From contig CAISPV010000105.1 of the NCBI GenBank assembly GCA_903887485.1, positions 1 to 64,000 of the forward strand: 64,000 nt of DNA, written 5' to 3'. Both the position numbers and the translations under genes were made by a program. Below, piece after piece: positions 59,071 to 64,000 of the stretch (position 1 is its first letter; each line of letters begins with the position of its first letter). Source of the DNA: an uncultured Desulfobulbaceae bacterium (GTDB lineage: Bacteria; Desulfobacterota; Desulfobulbia; Desulfobulbales; Desulfocapsaceae). A model generated the notes under the pieces. It ran no database searches. It was not told the origin of the DNA and worked only from the letters and a program-made list of their open reading frames with translations.

Positions 59071-59390
59071 AGATCCATATAGACAAGAATGTTGTTGAAT
59101 TCCTGCCGGAAAATGAGCAGGAGACTGCGTCTCTCGAGACCTTGTGGCGGGTGGTGGTCGATTGCGCCCATGAAAATAAACGGTTGACCGCCATTGGCGA
59201 ATATATTCCGATGAAGCAGAATCTGGCCCGGTTTGTGATTGAGGGGACTCCCGGCACCACGACCTATACCGAGGACACGGCCGCTGAGGAGTGTACGGTG
59301 ATCTGCACCACTTGCAATAAATACATGCGCCTCAAAGGTGGAGACGCGGTGCCGGTATGCTGCGGACGTCCTATGGAAACGGCTGATTAA
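59067..59390 (+). CDS. small protein with C-terminal CxxC..CC motif, coupled to the flavodiiron gene
   Basis: A 107-residue protein that starts by a 4-base overlap with the flavodiiron gene. Its C-terminus has VICTTCNKYMRLKGGDAVPVCCGRPM, a CxxC-x16-CC arrangement that can hold iron (desulforedoxin-like) or zinc. The N-terminal part (LETLWRVVVDCAHENKRLTAIGEYIPM) is not recognised. The C-terminal pattern resembles centre I of desulfoferrodoxin. Strict coupling suggests it is an electron donor or regulator for oxygen reduction. This is inferred from position. Confidence 0.7.
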   Translation: MKIHIDKNVVEFLPENEQETASLETLWRVVVDCAHENKRLTAIGEYIPMKQNLARFVIEGTPGTTTYTEDTAAEECTVICTTCNKYMRLKGGDAVPVCCGRPMETAD

Positions 59391-59407
59391 AGGGGTTTCC
59401 AGTCAGC

Positions 59408-59932
59408 ATGTATGCGCCTGCTGAAGAGATTGTGCAGATTGTTGATCGCGACAATCTGGTGACGGGCGCCCTGCCCCGTCACCAGATGCGCAGTCGTGGT
59501 CTGATCCATCGGGCGAGCTATATTCTGGTTTTCAATCAGCGGCAGGAACTCTTTGTCCAGAAAAGAACGACCATCAAGGATATCTATCCCGGATACTGGG
59601 ATGTGGCCGCTGGCGGCGTGGTGCTTGCTGCGGAGTCCTATGAGCAGTCCGCGTCCCGGGAGCTGACGGAAGAACTTGGCATCTCCGGGACTCCCCTCAC
59701 CCCGCTTTTTGATCACTACTTTGAAGACGCCACCAACCGGGTCTGGGGGCGGGTCTTCCGCTGTACCCATGAAGGCCCTTTCACCTTGCAGCCGGAAGAA
59801 GTCGAATCCGGGCGTTTCATGTCGGTCCCGCAGATCCTGGAAAGTTGTCTCCGAGAACCTTTCACCCCTGATGGCATTCTGATCCTGCAAAAAATGGAAC
59901 AGGATCATTCTGGACGTTTTATTATGTCATGA
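59408..59932 (+). CDS. NUDIX hydrolase (YfcD-like)
   Basis: A 174-residue NUDIX enzyme. The NUDIX box is GGVVLAAESYEQSASRELTEELGI (the G-x5-E-x7-RELxEELGI form). The N-terminus EIVQIVDRDNLVTGALPRHQMRSRGLIHRASYILVFN resembles isopentenyl-diphosphate isomerase-type and YfcD proteins. It hydrolyses a nucleoside diphosphate linked to another group; the substrate is unknown. It starts 17 bases after the CxxC protein gene and may be co-transcribed with the oxygen-defence genes. Confidence 0.88.
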   Translation: MYAPAEEIVQIVDRDNLVTGALPRHQMRSRGLIHRASYILVFNQRQELFVQKRTTIKDIYPGYWDVAAGGVVLAAESYEQSASRELTEELGISGTPLTPLFDHYFEDATNRVWGRVFRCTHEGPFTLQPEEVESGRFMSVPQILESCLREPFTPDGILILQKMEQDHSGRFIMS

Positions 59933-59977
59933 AGAATAAGTCCGATGTCTGTTCCCTTTAACTAAGAGTGGCAGCTT

Positions 59978-60508
59978 ATGTTTGTTGCAAAACAACAGTC
60001 GGCTTTTTCAGGATTTGCTTACGATTTCTTTGATGCTGATGATAGCAAGATTGGCACCCTGCATTGGCCTGATTTTGCGGAAGCTACGAATGCAAGATTG
60101 AAGAATTTGCTTCCAGGGTTCCTCAGTACCAAGATTGAAATCAACTATGACGGTCATGATTATCAGATCGTATTTGAATATTTAACCAGGGATTGGAACA
60201 ACGATGTGAGATTTGTGCTGAAGGATGGTGATGCCGTTCTTGCCTCAGCGGATGTTGTCAGAGTAAAGAAGTTCTTTGGTCGCCACACTATCATGATTTT
60301 ACAGCCATTCACGGGAAAGGTAAGTAAGAGAAGCACTTTCTTCGCTACACGCTATGAAGTGATAATTGACGGAGCAGTTATTGGCACTCTGGCCGAGAAG
60401 GCAATGCTGACGTTGAAGCGTAAGCTGTCGATCAATCTTCCTGGTTCGATAAGTCTCCCCGTTCAGTTCTTTATCTTCTTTCTGGTTTGCAATCATGCCT
60501 ATAGATAA
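59978..60508 (+). CDS. hypothetical protein, possible LURP1/Tubby C2-like fold
   Basis: A 176-residue protein. The sequence is beta-rich with repeats of the type KIEINYDGHDYQIVFEYLTRDWNNDVRFVLKDGDAVLASADVV, then TFFATRYEVIIDGAVIGTLAEK, similar in pattern to LURP-one/Tubby C-terminal or phospholipid scramblase-like proteins. A hydrophobic C-terminal segment (PVQFFIFFLVCNH) may attach to the membrane. No Shine-Dalgarno is obvious. Fold assignment is by eye only; the function is unknown. Confidence 0.5.
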   Translation: MFVAKQQSAFSGFAYDFFDADDSKIGTLHWPDFAEATNARLKNLLPGFLSTKIEINYDGHDYQIVFEYLTRDWNNDVRFVLKDGDAVLASADVVRVKKFFGRHTIMILQPFTGKVSKRSTFFATRYEVIIDGAVIGTLAEKAMLTLKRKLSINLPGSISLPVQFFIFFLVCNHAYR

Positions 60509-60526
60509 AGTGGCGGCAAGCGCAGG

Positions 60527-61438
60527 TCATTGGCGGTTGTGGTCTATCTGTTCAGGAGTTTTGCTGTGCCATTTAGCTATCGTTTCGGGCTTGGGACAGC
60601 CGATGACAGAGATGATCGGGAACGGCGAACGCGGTGAGTTGCGTCTTTGTATCTCCCATTCGTAGGGGGATCCGGTGAGCGATGCGGTCATCGCCGTCAA
60701 TTCTTCGGGGGTATAGGAGCGCAGGCAGGAGATGATGCCGTCGACCATGACGAGGAGCGGCACCACCGGCAACAGATAGGTCAACAGGAGCCGCGACCAG
60801 CGAAAGGGGCGGATATTTGGTGTATGCAGCAGGACGAAAAGGGGAGCTGTGAGCATGGTGAGAACGGTGGCCAGCCGCCGGTCGGTCATCTCGAAGATGC
60901 CGATGCCGTGTCCGGAGTCCACCGCGTCCTGCAGCACCTGTTGCGCCAGGGCTGGTGCGAAATGGTGGAATGAACCGAACAAGGTCCTGAAACCATCGAT
61001 CTCCTTCGGGAGGGCGCAGGCATCAAGAGGTTCTTCCCTGAAGTCGATTACTCCGCCGGAAAGGTCGCGGGCCAGCTGAAAGGCCGCCAGGTTTGGGTAG
61101 CGGTCGGTCAGAATGATCCGAAATGATTTTCCGAAGGCACGGCTGATCGTTCCATAAAGTCCTTGCCAGGGCCCGCAGCCACCGGAGCAAAGGTCTATGA
61201 TCTGCCGGGCGTCAACCCTTTGCAGGAAATAGCAGAGGGTCGGCAAAAGAGGGGTGTACTGCCCCCAATGGTTGGTGGAGTACTGGAGGAAATCGGTCAC
61301 GGCGTTGCGGAGCACCCTGGGGCACCAGGGCTGGTCGTGAATCTCTCCAAGCTCTATTCGTTTAAGGATAAACATTCGCTTTTTGTAATTTTGGCCGGAA
61401 CCAGGGAAAAGTCTTATGGCCTTGGACATATTGCACAT
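60527..61438 (-). CDS. putative class I SAM-dependent methyltransferase
   Basis: A 303-residue protein. The SAM-binding glycine motif is seen as IIDLCSGGCGPWQG, with further motifs ILTDRYPNLAAFQLA and FGSFHHFAPALAQQVLQDA. Two hydrophobic helices (VLTMLTAPLFVLL, LLLTYLLPVVPLLVMVDG) separate the methyltransferase core from the tail, so it may touch the membrane. Substrate unknown. The start could be 61438, 61429 or 61375 (MFILKRIELGEI); none has a clear ribosome site. It stands between unrelated plus-strand genes. Confidence 0.72.
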   Translation of the reverse strand: MCNMSKAIRLFPGSGQNYKKRMFILKRIELGEIHDQPWCPRVLRNAVTDFLQYSTNHWGQYTPLLPTLCYFLQRVDARQIIDLCSGGCGPWQGLYGTISRAFGKSFRIILTDRYPNLAAFQLARDLSGGVIDFREEPLDACALPKEIDGFRTLFGSFHHFAPALAQQVLQDAVDSGHGIGIFEMTDRRLATVLTMLTAPLFVLLHTPNIRPFRWSRLLLTYLLPVVPLLVMVDGIISCLRSYTPEELTAMTASLTGSPYEWEIQRRNSPRSPFPIISVIGCPKPETIAKWHSKTPEQIDHNRQ

Positions 61439-61876
61439 TTATTGACCCGGAAGGTCTGCAGGTAATGTGGAAAACCAGGGTTGATTTTCTCCCCGCTTCA
61501 TTTCTTCTGAACTTGCAAAAGTGACTGCTGTTGCTTCCGCTGAGTGTCCTTCTTTAGCCGACCCCCCCATGGAAATCAATCTCTTTTCGACGATCTTGGC
61601 AGGAATTGAAACAGGTCAAGCGCTGGGCCAGGTAAGCGATGGCTCTGGTCGTGGCCTGTGAATGGATGGGTTCTTTGTAACGGCTTCTAATAATCTGGAG
61701 TTTGCAACCTTAAAATGGTATAGTTTCTGCCTTGTGGGTGGAAATATTGTTCAGGATCCGGATATTTGTTACCTGCTATAATGGTTGCTCTCTTTAAGCA
61801 CTTGGGTGTCCCGATTGGTTTTCCTGTCGGGGCGCTGGAATGATTTAATAAAATTAACATTACCGTAAGGCATTGA
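61439..61876. other. intergenic region upstream of the helicase gene
   Basis: No gene or known RNA was seen. A TATAAT at 61777-61782 is a possible -10 for the helicase, but no -35 at the right distance was found. The CCGATTGGTTTTCCTGTCGG near 61812 can form a short hairpin in the 5' leader; this may relate to cold-shock control, which is usual for DEAD-box genes, but it is not shown here. Confidence 0.4.
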
Positions 61877-63439
61877 ATGATAAAAGTATTTCTCAAAAAG
61901 GTCGGAAGCAAACTCAGGAATATTGCCAAATCCGGCAAAAAAGAGCATGGCAATCCGGCCAATGAGCTGCCTGTGCCCCAGTCTGCTGTCCATCAGGATG
62001 TGTCGCCAGACCAGGATTTGGCTGAGCTGCAGAGAGAATCTGCGGAGGGAGAGATCGTATCCCGGCCGCGTCGTCCTCCCCGGCCCAAGCGAGAACGGCA
62101 GGAACCCGAGTGGGATCTTGCCCAGTTTGCTGTTGAGCCGGTTGCGGGCAAGACCAGATTCCATGATCTTGATTTGCCTCTTGTCCTGATGCACGCCATT
62201 GCCGATCTGGAGTTTCAATTCTGTACCCCCATTCAGGCCCAGGCCCTCCCTGATGCCCTGCTGGGCCGTGATCTTATTGGTCGGGCCAGCACCGGCACCG
62301 GCAAGAGCGCGGTTTTTATCATCGCCATTTTCACCAGATTATTGCGGGAGCAGGAGCGGGGCAAGTCGGCGCCGGTGGGCACGCCGCGGGCCCTGATCAT
62401 TGCCCCGACCCGTGAGCTGGTGATCCAGATCGCCAAAGACGCCAAGGCCTTGGCCAAATATACGAACCTGAAGATCGTTTCGGCCTATGGCGGCACCGAT
62501 TATCAAAAACAGGAAAAAAGTATGACCCAGCAGGTGGTGGATGTGGTGGTAGCCACTCCCGGTCGACTCCTTGATTTTGAAAGCAAGAAGATCATCAACC
62601 TCAATCGGGCGGCCATCATGGTCATTGATGAGGCCGACCGGATGCTCGATATGGGTTTTATCCCCGATGTACGTCGGATTATCTACAAAACTCCCCCTAA
62701 AGAGAAGCGTCAGACCATGCTCTTTTCGGCCACCTTTACCCCGGAGGTCAAGCAGCTCTCGGCCCAGTGGTGTAAGGATCCCCTCACCGTTGAGACCGAG
62801 GCTGATCAGGTGGCAGTCGACACCGTGCAGCAGATTGTCTATCTGACCACCACCGCCGAGAAATTTACAGTGCTTTACAATCTGATCGCCAACACCGAGC
62901 ATGAGCGGATCATGGTCTTCACCAATATGAAGAATGAGGCCAGAAGGCTCAGTGAGCGGCTGGAGCGGCACGGGGTCAAATGCACCCTGCTTTCCGGTGA
63001 TGTCCCGCAGGAAAAAAGGACGTCGCGCCTTGAGGCCTTCCGCGAAGGGCGGGTCAAGGTGATGATTGCCACCGATGTGGCCGGGCGCGGCATTCATATT
63101 ACCGGCATCAGCCATGTCATCAACTACACCCTGCCCTATGAGCCGGAGGACTATGTGCATCGGATCGGCCGTACCGGTCGGGCCGGGGTTTCCGGGATCT
63201 CGATCAGTTTTGCCTGCGAGGAGGACGCCTTTGTCCTGCCCGAGATTGAAGAGTATCTCGGTGAGCCGCTGCATTGCATTCAGCCCGAGGAATCCCTGCT
63301 GGCAGCCGTACCGGCAGGCCAGCCCAAGCCCAGTGGTTCGGGCGACAGGGAGGGCGCAAGTCGTGGACGCTCCGGTGGTGCGGGAAGCAGGAGTGGATCA
63401 GGAGCAAGGAGTGGCTCCTACAAAGGAAGAAGGAAATAA
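61877..63439 (+). CDS. DEAD-box RNA helicase (RhlB/RhlE-like)
   Basis: A 520-residue ATP-dependent RNA helicase. All motifs are present: Q motif (FCTPIQAQALPDALLGRDL), I ASTGTGKSAVF, Ia PTRELVIQIA, Ib VVATPGRLLDF, II DEADRMLDMGF, III SATF, IV-VI (RIMVFTNMKNEARRL, IATDVAGRGIHI, HRIGRTGRAG). A basic, proline/Arg-rich N-terminal extension (RPRRPPRPKRERQ) and a Gly/Ser/Arg C-terminal tail flank the core, both probably RNA-binding. The N-terminal extension and overall form resemble RhlB. An ABC-F gene follows after 6 bases, so they may be expressed together. Confidence 0.94.
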   Translation: MIKVFLKKVGSKLRNIAKSGKKEHGNPANELPVPQSAVHQDVSPDQDLAELQRESAEGEIVSRPRRPPRPKRERQEPEWDLAQFAVEPVAGKTRFHDLDLPLVLMHAIADLEFQFCTPIQAQALPDALLGRDLIGRASTGTGKSAVFIIAIFTRLLREQERGKSAPVGTPRALIIAPTRELVIQIAKDAKALAKYTNLKIVSAYGGTDYQKQEKSMTQQVVDVVVATPGRLLDFESKKIINLNRAAIMVIDEADRMLDMGFIPDVRRIIYKTPPKEKRQTMLFSATFTPEVKQLSAQWCKDPLTVETEADQVAVDTVQQIVYLTTTAEKFTVLYNLIANTEHERIMVFTNMKNEARRLSERLERHGVKCTLLSGDVPQEKRTSRLEAFREGRVKVMIATDVAGRGIHITGISHVINYTLPYEPEDYVHRIGRTGRAGVSGISISFACEEDAFVLPEIEEYLGEPLHCIQPEESLLAAVPAGQPKPSGSGDREGASRGRSGGAGSRSGSGARSGSYKGRRK

Positions 63440-63445
63440 CGTTTC

Positions 63446-64000
63446 ATGATTCATCTGACCAATATTACCAAACAACATGGCTCCCAGATTCTTTTTCAGG
63501 ACGCCAGTCTGCAGATTCTTGCCTCCAGCCGTGCCGGGCTGGTGGGCCCCAATGGCGCCGGCAAGTCAACGATATTCCGCCTGATTACCCGAGAGGAAGA
63601 GGCGGATAAGGGCGAGATCTCCTGCGCCAAAAAGACCGTGATCGGCTATTTTTCCCAGGACGTGGGCGAGATGGCAGGGCGTACGGCCCTGGCCGAGGTG
63701 ATGGCGGCGGCAAGCGAGGTCACAGAGCTTGGCGAGCAGATGCGGGAAATGGAGATGGCCATGGGGCAGCCCATGGAAGATGATGAGATGACCGCTCTGC
63801 TCGAGCGCTATGGCAATGCGGTTGAGGAGTTCGAGCATCGGGGCGGCTATGACCTGGAGGCCCGCGCCCAGGCGGTGCTGACTGGCCTTGGGATCGGGCC
63901 GGATGCGTATCAGAATCCGGTGGAGTCCTTCAGCGGCGGTTGGAAGATGCGGATTGGTCTGGCCCGGATTCTGACCGTCAACCCGGATGTGCTGCTTCTG
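63446..64000 (+). CDS. ABC-F family ATPase (Uup/EttA-like), truncated by the window edge
   Basis: The first 185 residues of an ABC-F protein, running off the right end. Walker A of the first ATPase domain is GLVGPNGAGKSTIFRLI, the Q-loop region IGYFSQDVGEM, and the signature FSGGWKMRIGLARIL (the W is typical of ABC-F). ABC-F proteins have no membrane domain and act on ribosomes or in translation and antibiotic resistance. ATG 63446 has AAGGAAA upstream. The subfamily (Uup, EttA, YheS, YbiT) cannot be told from this part. Confidence 0.9.
   Translation, partial: MIHLTNITKQHGSQILFQDASLQILASSRAGLVGPNGAGKSTIFRLITREEEADKGEISCAKKTVIGYFSQDVGEMAGRTALAEVMAAASEVTELGEQMREMEMAMGQPMEDDEMTALLERYGNAVEEFEHRGGYDLEARAQAVLTGLGIGPDAYQNPVESFSGGWKMRIGLARILTVNPDVLLL

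Noticed and set aside
61777-61782. TATAAT as a helicase promoter
   Set aside because: No -35 at 16-18 bases upstream could be found, so it is noted but not called as a promoter.
1-64000. tRNA, rRNA or riboswitch genes
   Set aside because: No cloverleaf, rRNA core sequence, or cobalamin/TPP-type conserved box was recognised by eye; a covariance-model scan would be decisive.

Overview
This 64 kb window is chromosomal DNA from a Gram-negative anaerobe. It probably comes from a sulfate- or sulfur-metabolising member of the Desulfobacterota (the Desulfobulbales are a good guess). The evidence is a desulfoferrodoxin, a two-domain rubredoxin, a rubredoxin:oxygen oxidoreductase-type flavodiiron protein, a YedF/LysR selenium pair, a CCG-type iron-sulfur protein set between rhodaneses, a small multihaem cytochrome, TonB and RND envelope proteins, and a Bat aerotolerance operon. 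I saw no rRNA, tRNA, CRISPR array or phage module. Genus-level placement is inference.

Layout. 1-3.3 kb: an unknown membrane protein, then a group II intron (752-2731) that splits a palindrome. 3.3-13.8 kb: a MoxR-Bat operon (MoxR, DUF58, DUF4381, BatA, BatB/C fusion, BatD, BatE, HtrA protease) interrupted by a four-helix-bundle gene cassette flanked by AATTCG-type repeats. 13.8-16.3 kb (minus): rhodanese / CCG iron-sulfur protein / rhodanese. 16.5-23.8 kb: an Ada-like methyltransferase, a fused class II aldolase-SDR, a PilT ATPase with a degenerate-receiver partner, and IlvD. 23.8-30.4 kb: a CzcCBA-type metal efflux operon opened by a Cys-rich small protein and closed by a PII-like protein, with a promoter overlapping a palindromic operator. 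30.5-34.0 kb: a lipoprotein, a LysR regulator divergent from yedF, and a PpiC/NifM-like isomerase. 34.0-39.5 kb: a Cache-GAF histidine kinase, a deletion relic of a response regulator, a DivK-like receiver, an HD-GYP regulator and a small cytochrome c. 39.7-43.6 kb (minus): a nickel/cobalt ECF transporter (NikMN-Q-O) with an outer-membrane beta-barrel gene inside the operon and two NikR-like boxes upstream. 43.8-47.5 kb: TcdA, TatD and an ABC-2 exporter.

47.7-54.7 kb is the most interesting part. A minus-strand trio (response regulator, histidine kinase, ABC-type periplasmic substrate-binding protein) lies divergent from a TonB-dependent receptor (one frameshift), a 43-residue peptide gene with a Cys-Cys motif, a GC hairpin, and a radical SAM/SPASM maturase. 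I read the peptide and maturase as a RiPP system, with a receptor and sensor module that may handle or perceive its product. 54.9-59.4 kb is an oxygen-defence island: a Fur/PerR-type regulator fused to a second HTH protein and preceded by a Fur-like box, then peroxiredoxin, desulfoferrodoxin, double rubredoxin, a DsrE-like protein, a flavodiiron protein and a small CxxC protein. 59.4-64 kb: a NUDIX hydrolase, an unknown protein, a methyltransferase, a DEAD-box helicase and the start of an ABC-F ATPase cut by the window edge.

Small repeats are frequent: a MITE-like family with GAGGCTCTTGCAAAA ends, a CCTTCAG heptamer family, and several hairpin elements. Start codons were chosen from Shine-Dalgarno positions and family N-termini. 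No searches were run.
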